In this document: positions 8,330-15,964 of the stretch, piece by piece
Numbering within the stretch: the first letter of the stretch is position 1
Layout of the letters: each line of letters starts with the position of its first letter
Origin: Lachnospiraceae bacterium
Lineage (GTDB): Bacteria; Bacillota; Clostridia; Lachnospirales; Lachnospiraceae
Reading direction: 5' to 3'
Assembly: GCA_017420605.1 (NCBI GenBank)
Contig: JAFOIS010000190.1
Coordinates: forward strand, 1-31,940
DNA length: 31,940 nt
Translations under genes and position numbers: made by a program
Notes under the pieces: generated by a model
The model's input: the letters and a program-made list of their open reading frames with translations, nothing else
The model's database searches: none
What the model was told of the DNA's origin: nothing

Positions 8330-10812
8330 GACTTTCCTTTTCCACCCGCGGCTGGCAGTCCCTTGCCTGGCCGGATCTTCTTGCGGTTGCCGAGGATATG
8401 CATTTTGCGGGCATCGAGCTCTACGACCTGCATAAGCGCGAAGACCTTACCGGCCGGAGCGGCGCCCTGAACCGCTATACCCGGGCGGCGTCCATGCGGG
8501 AGATGCGGGCAAAGGGCCTCGAGGTGCCGTGTCTTGATACCTCGCTCGACATCACGCTGGAGGAAGATCTTTCGAAGGTCCTCGAGACCGCCGCGGCGGC
8601 CGGGGAGATGCGCGTTCCGTATATCGTCGTCGACGCAGGCAAGGAAGGACCGGAAGAACTGGTCGCCCCGCGCCTTGCGGAGGTCCTTAAAGCCGCAAAG
8701 AAAGCGGGGACGGAAGTCCTCGTCAAAACGCGCGGCATCTATTCCGACACAGAAAAGCTCCGCGATCTTCTCGACGGGTTCGCGGACGATTCTCTCGGCG
8801 TGCTCTGGGATCTGCATCACCCGTATTATGACTGCAAGGAGACTCCGGATACAACGATCAAGAATCTCGGCGCGTATGTGAAACACGTGCATCTGCGCGA
8901 CTGCCGGGAGACGGACGGAGCCAATACCATCATCGGGGAAGGCGACATGCCGATCCGGGATTTCATGCGAGCGCTTTCTTCGATCGACTACGACGGCTTT
9001 ATTTCCCTGGAATGGAAACCGGAATGGATCGAGGACCTGCAGGATTACACTTTCATTTTCCCGCACTTCCTGAACTATATGAGCCGTTTCGAGGATACGC
9101 GGAAGAGCAAGCGGAAGCTGTACCTCAATCATGACGGGACGGGAGAGTACATCTGGGAGAAGTTCGAGCTTATCGATCTCACGTTCCCGCAGGTGCTGGA
9201 CCGCGTCGTCGAGGAATTCCCGAACCAGTACGCGTTCCGGTATACGACGCTCGACTACACGCGGACCTACGAGGAATTCCGCGAGGACGTCGACACCTTC
9301 GCGCGCGGCCTGGTCTCGCTCGGCGTCCGGGCAGGCTCCAAGGTCGCGATCTGGGCGACGAACGTGCCCGCCTGGTACATTACTTTCTGGGCGGCCACGA
9401 AGATCGGCGCCGTGCTCGTTACGGTCAATACCGCCTACAAGATCCACGAAGCGGAATACCTGCTGCGCCAGTCGGACACCCATACGCTGGTCATGATCGA
9501 AAATGCGCTCGATTCAAATTACCGGGAGATCATAAACGAGCTTTGCCCGGAGATCAGGGATACGAAGCCCGGCGAGCCGATCCACTCGAAGAAGCTGCCG
9601 TTTCTGCGCAACGTCATCACGGCGGGCTTCCGGATGGACGGATGCCTTACGCTTGAGGAAGCCATGGAACGCGCGCCGATGGTGCCGAAGGAAGTGATCC
9701 GGAAAATGGCCGCTCGCGTCCGGCCCGGGGACGTGTGCAACATGCAGTATACCTCCGGCACGACGGGATTTCCGAAGGGCGTCATGCTCACGCACTATAA
9801 CGTCGTCAACAACGGGAAATGCATCGGCGACCGCATGGGACTGTCCACGGCCGACCGCATGATGATCCAGGTCCCGATGTTCCACTGCTTCGGTATGGTG
9901 CTTTCCATGACGAGCTCCATGACGCACGGCGCGACGATGAGCCCGATGCCGTATTTCTCGGCAAAGGCGTCTTTGGCCTGCATCGACCAGGAGCGGATCA
10001 CGTGCTTTAACGGCGTACCGACCATGTTCATCGCGATGTTCAACCATCCGAATTACCGGAAGACCGACTTCTCGCATATGCGCACCGGCATCATGGCCGG
10101 CGCCGGCTGCCCGCCGGAACTGATGCGCCGGGCGGCGCGGCTCGATGAAATGCATATGTACGGGATCGTCAGTGTCTACGGCGAGACCGAATCCTCGCCC
10201 GGCAGCACGATGTCCGCCTGGACAGATTCCGAATACGTGCGGACCGAGACCGTCGGCTACGCCTTCCCGAACGTCGAATGCAAGATCATTGACCCGGAGA
10301 CCGGACTCGAAGTGCCGAACGGTGTGAACGGCGAGTTCTGTTCGCGCGGCTACAATACCATGAAGGGGTATTACAAGATGCCGGTCGCGACGGCGCAGAC
10401 GGTCGACGAGGACGGCTGGCTCCATTCCGGCGATATCGCCTGCCGGGATGACGACGGGAATTTCAAGATCACCGGACGTCTCAAGGATATGATCATCCGG
10501 GGCGGCGAGAACATCTACCCGAAGGAGATCGAGGAATTCATCTATACGCATCCGGACGTCCAGGACGTGCAGGTGATCGCGGTGCCGGACGAAAAGTACG
10601 GCGAGGAGGCCATGGCCTGCATCATCCTCAAGGAAGGAAAGCACGTGACGGAGAAGGAGATGCGCGACTACATCGTCGCCAGGCTGGCCCGCCACAAGGT
10701 GCCGCGGTACATCGAGTTCACCGACGCCTTCCCGATGAATGCCGCCGGCAAGATCCTGAAATACAAGATGCGGGAAGAAGCGGTGAAAAAACTCGGGCTG
10801 GCGAAGATGTGA
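8326..10812 (+). CDS. Fusion: xylose-isomerase-like TIM barrel + AMP-forming acyl-CoA synthetase
   Basis: An 828-residue two-enzyme protein. Residues 1 to about 265 are an AP-endonuclease-2/sugar phosphate isomerase-type barrel. Likely metal-site residues lie in GIELYD, WDLHHPYYD, KHVHLRD and ISLEW, so this half looks intact. Residues about 285-828 form a complete ANL-superfamily ligase resembling fatty/acyl-CoA synthetases. Visible motifs are the P-loop YTSGTTGFPKG (475-485), YGETESSPG, GWLHSGDIA, the hinge region GRLKDMIIRGGENIYP and the C-terminal catalytic lysine K809 in AAGKILKYKM. It should activate a carboxylic acid to its acyl-CoA through an acyl-AMP. The substrate cannot be read from sequence. 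It is co-transcribed with the LeuA-like gene (ATGA overlap) under T-box 1. No Cys or Fe-S motifs or signal peptide are seen, so it is cytoplasmic. I know of no characterised protein with this combination. Confidence 0.88.
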   Translation: MRLSFSTRGWQSLAWPDLLAVAEDMHFAGIELYDLHKREDLTGRSGALNRYTRAASMREMRAKGLEVPCLDTSLDITLEEDLSKVLETAAAAGEMRVPYIVVDAGKEGPEELVAPRLAEVLKAAKKAGTEVLVKTRGIYSDTEKLRDLLDGFADDSLGVLWDLHHPYYDCKETPDTTIKNLGAYVKHVHLRDCRETDGANTIIGEGDMPIRDFMRALSSIDYDGFISLEWKPEWIEDLQDYTFIFPHFLNYMSRFEDTRKSKRKLYLNHDGTGEYIWEKFELIDLTFPQVLDRVVEEFPNQYAFRYTTLDYTRTYEEFREDVDTFARGLVSLGVRAGSKVAIWATNVPAWYITFWAATKIGAVLVTVNTAYKIHEAEYLLRQSDTHTLVMIENALDSNYREIINELCPEIRDTKPGEPIHSKKLPFLRNVITAGFRMDGCLTLEEAMERAPMVPKEVIRKMAARVRPGDVCNMQYTSGTTGFPKGVMLTHYNVVNNGKCIGDRMGLSTADRMMIQVPMFHCFGMVLSMTSSMTHGATMSPMPYFSAKASLACIDQERITCFNGVPTMFIAMFNHPNYRKTDFSHMRTGIMAGAGCPPELMRRAARLDEMHMYGIVSVYGETESSPGSTMSAWTDSEYVRTETVGYAFPNVECKIIDPETGLEVPNGVNGEFCSRGYNTMKGYYKMPVATAQTVDEDGWLHSGDIACRDDDGNFKITGRLKDMIIRGGENIYPKEIEEFIYTHPDVQDVQVIAVPDEKYGEEAMACIILKEGKHVTEKEMRDYIVARLARHKVPRYIEFTDAFPMNAAGKILKYKMREEAVKKLGLAKM

Positions 10813-10857
10813 CCGGGCGGCCGCACAGACGGCAAAAGGATATATTATCAAAAAGAT

Positions 10858-10886
10858 TTGACAAAAATATTTTTTAGTGCTACGAT
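10858..10886 (+). promoter_or_regulatory. Sigma-A type promoter for T-box operon 2
   Basis: TTGACA at 10858-10863 and TACGAT at 10881-10886, 17 bases apart, followed by the second T-box leader. The run between 10812 and this promoter shows no terminator. Confidence 0.8.
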
Positions 10887-10892
10887 AACGCG

Positions 10893-11154
10893 AAGTAAAG
10901 GCTGTGACGAAGACGGTCGGAACGGATGCGCACAGAGAAGCGGCGGGTGGTGAAAGCCGCAGGCGGAAGTTCCATAAGACCCATCCCTTCCGAGCCGGAG
11001 GTCCGAAAGGCTGAGCACCCAGTAGGCGCCTCCCGTGAAGCCGCGTCAGTGCAAAGGGATTGACGGATCCTGAAGGCGGCCGCAATGCGGCAATTTGAGT
11101 GGTACCGCGGGTAATATGCCCGTCTCAAAGGAAAACTTTGGGACGGGTTTTTTT
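10893..11154 (+). promoter_or_regulatory. T-box leader 2 (tRNA-sensing riboswitch; putative Ile specifier)
   Basis: The canonical T-box sequence AGTGGTACCGCGG is at 11098-11110. Stem I has AGAGA and the distal loop GGGTGGTGAAA closed by GCGGC/GCCGC. Hand folding pairs GAAG (10909-10912) with CTTC (10987-10990), GGTC (10915-10918) with GACC (10978-10981) and GGAAC (10919-10923) with GTTCC (10969-10973). This leaves CATCC as the 3' side of an internal loop. ATC at 10983-10985 lies six bases before GAGC, the same offset as CTC in leader 1, and would specify Ile. A competing helix pairs CGGAA and GGATG (10918-10928) with CATCC and TTCCG (10982-10992), so the specifier call needs covariation support. 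The leader controls the first helix-turn-helix/cupin/ligase gene. I see nothing further between 11155 and its ribosome site. Confidence 0.9.
11119..11154 (+). terminator. T-box 2 attenuator terminator
   Basis: CCCGTCTCAAAG (11119-11130) pairs with CTTTGGGACGGG (11136-11147), 12 base pairs with one G-U, around a 5-base loop. Seven T follow (11148-11154). It is a strong intrinsic terminator, 75 bases before the start codon. Confidence 0.9.
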
Positions 11155-11228
11155 ATTCCGGGAACATCGCTCTTCGGATCATCACCGCCGCGGGAAGAAG
11201 CGGCCGGAGCCGAAAAAGGAGATTTACC

Positions 11229-13496
11229 ATGGCAGCTGTTGATGAAAAGAATCTGATGGAAGTGGCGCAGCGTATCCGCGAGATGCGCGAGATCACGGGC
11301 TTCACCGTCGACGAGATGGCGGCGAAGACAGAGATCTCCCCGGCGCAGTACCGGGCCTACGAATCGGGCGGCGTGGACCTGCCCTTCACCTTCATCCATA
11401 AATGCGCGCTGACCTTCGGGGTCGGCATGAGCGACCTTCTCGAAGGACAGAGCGCGAGGCTTTCGTCCTATACGGTCTCCCGCAAGGGGCACCTCAACGA
11501 TCTCATCACCGAGGACGGCATCGAGATCATGAACCTTGCGCCGATGTTCCGCAAGAAGATCGCCGAGCCCTACTGGGTCCGCTATGCTTACGACGAAGCC
11601 CTGCAGTCGCAGCCGATCCATACGACGCGCCATTCCGGCCAGGAGTTCGACTACGTCGTCGAAGGACGGCTCAAGGTCCGGATCGGGGACAACGTCGAAT
11701 ACCTTTCCGAAGGCGACAGCATTTTCTATAACAGTTCCGCGCCGCACGGCATGATCGCCGTCGACGGGCGGGACTGCACGTTCCTTGCGATCATCATGCC
11801 GGGCACCGCGGAGAAGGAGACGATCATCCGCAGCACGCTCATGAGCACGCAGTCGCCGGCCCGGAAGCTCGTCTGTGACGATTTCATCGAGACAGAAGAG
11901 GACGCGAACGGCCTGTGCACCGGGATCTGGTTCAAGAATGAAGACAGTTTCAATTTCGGTTTCGACGTGGTCGACGCGATCGCGCGGAAGGACCCGGAAA
12001 AGCTGGCCATGCTGCATATCTCGAAGACCGGTATCGAGAGACGCTTCACCTTCAAGGACATCAAGCGCGCCTCGAACCAGTGCGCGAACTACTTCCGCGC
12101 CCTCGGCATCCAGAAGGGCGACAAGGTCATGCTCGTGCTCAAGCGCCATTACCAGTTCTGGCACGCGATCATCGGGCTTCATAAGCTCGGCGCGATCGCG
12201 ATCCCCGCGACGAGCCAGCTGCAGGCGCACGACTTCAAATACCGCTTCGATACCGGCAGCGTGAAAGCGATCGTCGCCACGACCGAGGACGACGTGCCGA
12301 ACCAGGTCGACATGGTGGCGAACGAGTGCCCCGGCCTTGCGGTGAAGATCCTGGTCGGCGGAAGCCGTGAAGGCTGGCATGACTACGAGGAGGAGATCAA
12401 CCAGTACAGCGCGCATTTCTACCGCTCGGCCGATACGCCCTGCGGAGACGACCCGATGGTCGCGTTCTTCAGTTCCGGTACGACCGGGTATCCGAAGATG
12501 GCGGTACACTCCTATAAGTACGCGCTCGGACATTACATCACGGCCAAGTACTGGCACGGCGTGAGCGACCAGGGCCTGCACCTTACGATCTCGGATACCG
12601 GCTGGGGCAAGGCGCTCTGGGGCAAGCTCTACGGGCAGTGGCTGTGCGAAGGCGCGGTCTTCGTCTACGATTTCGAGCGCTTCAACGCGGCGGATATCCT
12701 GCCGATGTTCGCGAAATACCATATCACGACGTTCTGCGCGCCGCCGACGATCCTCCGGATGCTGATCCGGGAGGACATCTCGCAGTACGACCTGTCCTCG
12801 GTCGTCCATATGACGACGGCGGGCGAAGCGCTGAACCCGGAGGTCTACCTCCAGTTCGAAAAGGCCACGGGCCTGCAGATCATGGAAGGCTTCGGCCAGA
12901 CCGAGACGACGCTCTCCATCGGCAACCTCATCGGCGGCACGCATAAACTCGGGTCGATGGGCAAGCCTTCGCCGCTCTACGACGTGGATCTGCTCGACGA
13001 AGAGGGCAACCCGGTACCGGACGGCGAGCCGGGCGAGATCTGCATCCGCACCGGCGATAAGAAGATCCCGGGCCTCTTCCTCGGATACTACGGCAACGAA
13101 GAGGCGACGAAGGAGGTCTGGCACGACGGCTGGTACCACACCCGCGATCAGGCCTGGCGCGACGAGGACGGGTTCCTGTGGTATATCGGCCGTGTGGACG
13201 ACGTCATCAAGTCCTCGGGCTACCGGATCGGACCGTTCGAGATCGAGAGCGTGATCATGGAGCTTCCGTACGTCCTGGAATGCGGCGTGTCGGCGGAACC
13301 GGATCCGATCCGCGGTCAGGTCGTCAAGGCGTCCATCGTGCTCGTCAAAGGCAAGGAGCCTTCGGAGGAACTCAAGAAGGAGATCCAGAACTACGTCAAG
13401 CAGAATACCGCTCCGTATAAATATCCGAGGATCGTGGTATTCCGGGATTCGCTTCCGAAGACGATCAGCGGAAAGATCCAGCGCAACAAGCTCTGA
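11229..13496 (+). CDS. Three-part fusion: XRE helix-turn-helix + cupin + acyl-CoA synthetase (copy 1)
   Basis: A 755-residue protein. Residues about 13-75 are an XRE-type helix-turn-helix (IREMREITGFTVDEMAAKT and onward). Residues about 120-192 are a cupin barrel (HSGQEFDYVVEGRLKV, then APHGM). Residues about 215-755 are an AMP-forming acyl-CoA synthetase closest in feel to medium-chain/acetyl types. Its motifs are SSGTTGYPK (415-423), EGFGQTETT, GRVDDVIKSSGYRIGP and the catalytic lysine K749 in KTISGKIQR. The first two domains together form the usual XRE-cupin small-molecule regulator layout, here joined to the enzyme. The A7 motif reads HTRDQA instead of HTGD-A: R639 replaces Gly beside the ribose-binding Asp. 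Start ATG 11229 has AAGGAG 7 bases upstream. It is expressed from T-box leader 2. It may be both regulator and ligase; the substrate is unknown. Confidence 0.87.
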   Translation: MAAVDEKNLMEVAQRIREMREITGFTVDEMAAKTEISPAQYRAYESGGVDLPFTFIHKCALTFGVGMSDLLEGQSARLSSYTVSRKGHLNDLITEDGIEIMNLAPMFRKKIAEPYWVRYAYDEALQSQPIHTTRHSGQEFDYVVEGRLKVRIGDNVEYLSEGDSIFYNSSAPHGMIAVDGRDCTFLAIIMPGTAEKETIIRSTLMSTQSPARKLVCDDFIETEEDANGLCTGIWFKNEDSFNFGFDVVDAIARKDPEKLAMLHISKTGIERRFTFKDIKRASNQCANYFRALGIQKGDKVMLVLKRHYQFWHAIIGLHKLGAIAIPATSQLQAHDFKYRFDTGSVKAIVATTEDDVPNQVDMVANECPGLAVKILVGGSREGWHDYEEEINQYSAHFYRSADTPCGDDPMVAFFSSGTTGYPKMAVHSYKYALGHYITAKYWHGVSDQGLHLTISDTGWGKALWGKLYGQWLCEGAVFVYDFERFNAADILPMFAKYHITTFCAPPTILRMLIREDISQYDLSSVVHMTTAGEALNPEVYLQFEKATGLQIMEGFGQTETTLSIGNLIGGTHKLGSMGKPSPLYDVDLLDEEGNPVPDGEPGEICIRTGDKKIPGLFLGYYGNEEATKEVWHDGWYHTRDQAWRDEDGFLWYIGRVDDVIKSSGYRIGPFEIESVIMELPYVLECGVSAEPDPIRGQVVKASIVLVKGKEPSEELKKEIQNYVKQNTAPYKYPRIVVFRDSLPKTISGKIQRNKL

Positions 13497-13505
13497 TCAG
13501 GTATC

Positions 13506-13517
13506 TTTATGCATAAA
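13506..13517. promoter_or_regulatory. Palindrome TTTATGCATAAA, candidate operator
   Basis: A perfect 12-base palindrome just downstream of copy 1, followed at once by a second GCATAAA copy (TTGCGCATAAA, to about 13527). It lies about 90 bases upstream of the copy 2 promoter. The neighbouring genes both encode helix-turn-helix domains, so autoregulation is a reasonable guess. There is no direct evidence of binding. Confidence 0.35.
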
Positions 13518-13544
13518 TTGCGCATAAAACAGCGAATTGCATGC

Positions 13545-13603
13545 GGCGCTTGTGGCAGATTCACGGTTTTGCGGTTGGGTATTTATCAATACGGGCGCTT
13601 GTG
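13545..13603 (+). repeat. Direct repeat GGCGCTTGTG flanking the copy 2 promoter region
   Basis: The same ten bases occur at 13545-13554 and 13594-13603, 49 bases apart from start to start. The second copy runs into the extended -10 element. TTGTGC at 13599-13604 also has an inverted partner GCACAA at 13635-13640, giving a possible operator over the transcription start. Confidence 0.45.
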
Positions 13604-13610
13604 CTAAAAT
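13602..13610 (+). promoter_or_regulatory. Extended -10 promoter for copy 2 operon
   Basis: TGCTAAAAT at 13602-13610 matches the extended -10 pattern TGnTAnAAT-like. No good -35 lies 17 bases upstream (TTTATC at 13582-13587), which fits an extended -10 or an activator-dependent promoter. Transcription would begin at about 13617. Confidence 0.55.
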
Positions 13611-13684
13611 AACAGTTTAAGAATCGCATATTTGGCACAAATCACAAACATATGCCGGCACAGCCGGCTGATGGAGAAGACAGA

Positions 13685-15964
13685 ATGGAACAGGAACAGG
13701 GCAAGATCCAGGAGATCGCGGGCCGTATCCGCGAGCTTCGCGAGCTGGAGAACATTTCCGTTGCGGAGATGGCTAAGACCGTGGATCTTTCGCCGGAGGA
13801 TTACCTCGAATTCGAGTCCGGGAGGAAAGATCTGAACTTTACGTTTATCTACCGCTGCGCGAACGCGCTCCGTGTAAACGTAACGGACGTCATCGAAGGC
13901 TACAGCCCGGTACTGCGTTCCTATACCATGACGCGTGCCGGACGGGGGCAGAAGATCTCCCACGGCCACGGCATGACCTATTACAACCTGGCCTACGCGT
14001 TCCAGAACAGGATCGCGGAACCGCTCTATGTCCGCAGCGTCTATGACGAGGCGGCGCAGGACAGGCCGATCGAGTTGACGAGCCACGACGGGCAGGAATG
14101 CGATATCGTCATCGAGGGGAGCCTCAAGGTCCAGGTCGGCGAGCATACCGAGATCCTGGGACCCGGCGACAGCATGTACTATGATTCCGGCACGCCGCAC
14201 GGCATGATCGCCGTAGGCGGAAAGGACTGCATTTTCTATGCGATCGTCCTCAATCCGGCCGGCGAGCCGATCCCGGAACTGACGCAGCAGCCGATTATCG
14301 AAGAGGAACGCCGTATCGAGACCGATGACAGCGAGCGGATCTGGCACGAATTCATCGACGTCGAGGAAAACGAAAAGGGAACGCCTCTTTCCATCAAATT
14401 CAAGAACATCGAGCATTTCAATTTCGCTTTCGACCTTGTGGACGCGCTGGCGCGCCGCGAGCCGGAGAAGCTCGCGATGCTCCATATCGCCGGCGACGGC
14501 ACGGAGCGGCGCATCACGTTCGAGGACGTCCGGAAGGAATCTTCGCGCTGCGCGAACTATTTCAAGTCGCTCGGCATCAAAAAGGGCGACCGGGTCATGC
14601 TGATCCTGAAACGCCACTACCAGTTCTGGTATGCCGTGATCGGCCTCAATAAGCTCGGCGCGATCGCGATCCCCGCGACGAACCAGCTTCTCGACCACGA
14701 CCTCGAATACCGTTTCCGCGCGGCCGGGATCACGACGGTCCTGTGCACGGCGGACGGCGACAGCGCGCATCAGGTGGAGCTTGCGCAGGAGAAATGCGGA
14801 CTCATCCGGAACCTCCTCATCGTGAACGGCACCCGTGAAGGCTGGAGGAGCTTCGACGAGGAATACCCGCTGTACAGCTCCCGCTACCGCAGGACGGAGA
14901 ACGCGCCGGGCGGCGACGACATCATGCTGATGTATTTCACGTCCGGGACTTCGGGCTATCCCAAGATCGCGGCGCACAGCTACAAGTATCCGCTCGGGCA
15001 TTTCCATACGGCCAAGTACTGGCAGACGGTGGATCCCGAAGGACTGCATTTCACGATCTCCGACACCGGCTGGGCCAAGGCCACGTGGGGGAAACTCTAC
15101 GGCCAGTGGCTGTGCGAGGGAGCGATCTTCGTTTACGATTTCGACCGGTTCGACGCCTCGAAGATCCTGCCGATGTTCGCAAAGCATCATATCACGACGT
15201 TCTGCGCGCCGCCGACGATGCTGCGCATGATGATCAAGCAGGACATCTCGAAATACGATTTCTCGTCGGTGAAGCATATGACGACGGCCGGGGAGGCGCT
15301 CAACCCCGAGGTCTACCGCCAGTTCGAGAAGGCGACGGGCCTCCGTATCATGGAGGGCTTCGGCCAGACCGAATCCGCCATGATCATCGGCAATATGGCT
15401 GGTGCGCCGCACAAGATCGGGTCGATGGGCAAGCCCGCGCCGATCTACGACGTGCAGCTGGTGGACGATAGCGGAAATCCTGTCCCTGTCGGCGAAGAGG
15501 GCGAGATCGTCATCAATATCAGAAACGGGCTGCCCTGCGGACTTGCGGTCTGCTATTACAATAACGAAGAGGAGACGCGCGCGACCTGGCGGGACGGCTG
15601 GTACCATACCGGCGACCTTGCGTGGAAGGACGAGGACGGTTTCTACTGGTACGTCGGACGGAAAGACGACGTCATCAAGTCCTCGGGCTACCGGATCGGA
15701 CCGTTCGAGATCGAGAGCGTGCTCATGGAGCTTCCGTATGTTCTCGAGTGCGGCGTCTCCGCCGCGAAGGACGACGTCCGCGGACAGGTCGTCAAGGCGT
15801 CCATCGTGCTCGTGCCGGGCAAGGAACCGAGCGAGGAACTCGTAAAAGAGATCCAGAACTACGTCAAGCAGCATACCGCGCCGTATAAATATCCGCGGAT
15901 CGTGGTCTTCAAGGACCATCTCCCGAAGACGGTCAGCGGCAAGATCATCCGTCATGAACTATAA
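13685..15964 (+). CDS. Three-part fusion: XRE helix-turn-helix + cupin + acyl-CoA synthetase (copy 2)
   Basis: A 759-residue tandem paralogue of the preceding gene with the same layout: helix-turn-helix at about 9-70, cupin at about 115-190 (SHDGQECDIVIEGSLKV, then TPHGM) and ligase from about 215. The ligase motifs are intact: YFTSGTSGYPK (417-427), EGFGQTESA, GWYHTGDLAW, GRKDDVIKSSGYRIGP and catalytic lysine K753 in KTVSGKIIR. I chose ATG 13685 because GGAG lies 8 bases upstream and the helix-turn-helix then starts at the same place as in copy 1. The in-frame ATG at 13652 has no ribosome site. It heads an operon with the P-loop ATPase (11-base overlap) and the oxidoreductase genes, which suggests that its acyl-CoA product or substrate meets that enzyme. 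It has no T-box, so its control differs from copy 1. Confidence 0.87.
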   Translation: MEQEQGKIQEIAGRIRELRELENISVAEMAKTVDLSPEDYLEFESGRKDLNFTFIYRCANALRVNVTDVIEGYSPVLRSYTMTRAGRGQKISHGHGMTYYNLAYAFQNRIAEPLYVRSVYDEAAQDRPIELTSHDGQECDIVIEGSLKVQVGEHTEILGPGDSMYYDSGTPHGMIAVGGKDCIFYAIVLNPAGEPIPELTQQPIIEEERRIETDDSERIWHEFIDVEENEKGTPLSIKFKNIEHFNFAFDLVDALARREPEKLAMLHIAGDGTERRITFEDVRKESSRCANYFKSLGIKKGDRVMLILKRHYQFWYAVIGLNKLGAIAIPATNQLLDHDLEYRFRAAGITTVLCTADGDSAHQVELAQEKCGLIRNLLIVNGTREGWRSFDEEYPLYSSRYRRTENAPGGDDIMLMYFTSGTSGYPKIAAHSYKYPLGHFHTAKYWQTVDPEGLHFTISDTGWAKATWGKLYGQWLCEGAIFVYDFDRFDASKILPMFAKHHITTFCAPPTMLRMMIKQDISKYDFSSVKHMTTAGEALNPEVYRQFEKATGLRIMEGFGQTESAMIIGNMAGAPHKIGSMGKPAPIYDVQLVDDSGNPVPVGEEGEIVINIRNGLPCGLAVCYYNNEEETRATWRDGWYHTGDLAWKDEDGFYWYVGRKDDVIKSSGYRIGPFEIESVLMELPYVLECGVSAAKDDVRGQVVKASIVLVPGKEPSEELVKEIQNYVKQHTAPYKYPRIVVFKDHLPKTVSGKIIRHEL

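Noticed and set aside
11046..13139. Minus-strand open frame (697 codons) opposite T-box 2 and ligase copy 1
   Set aside because: It runs through the T-box leader and a well supported gene and shows no recognisable motifs: a GC-driven shadow.
13652..13684. Upstream ATG of ligase copy 2
   Set aside because: No ribosome site; ATG 13685 has GGAG at 8 bases and matches copy 1.
13604..15955. Minus-strand open frame (783 codons) opposite ligase copy 2
   Set aside because: Same shadow pattern. The similar frame opposite copy 1 only reflects paralogy of the real genes.
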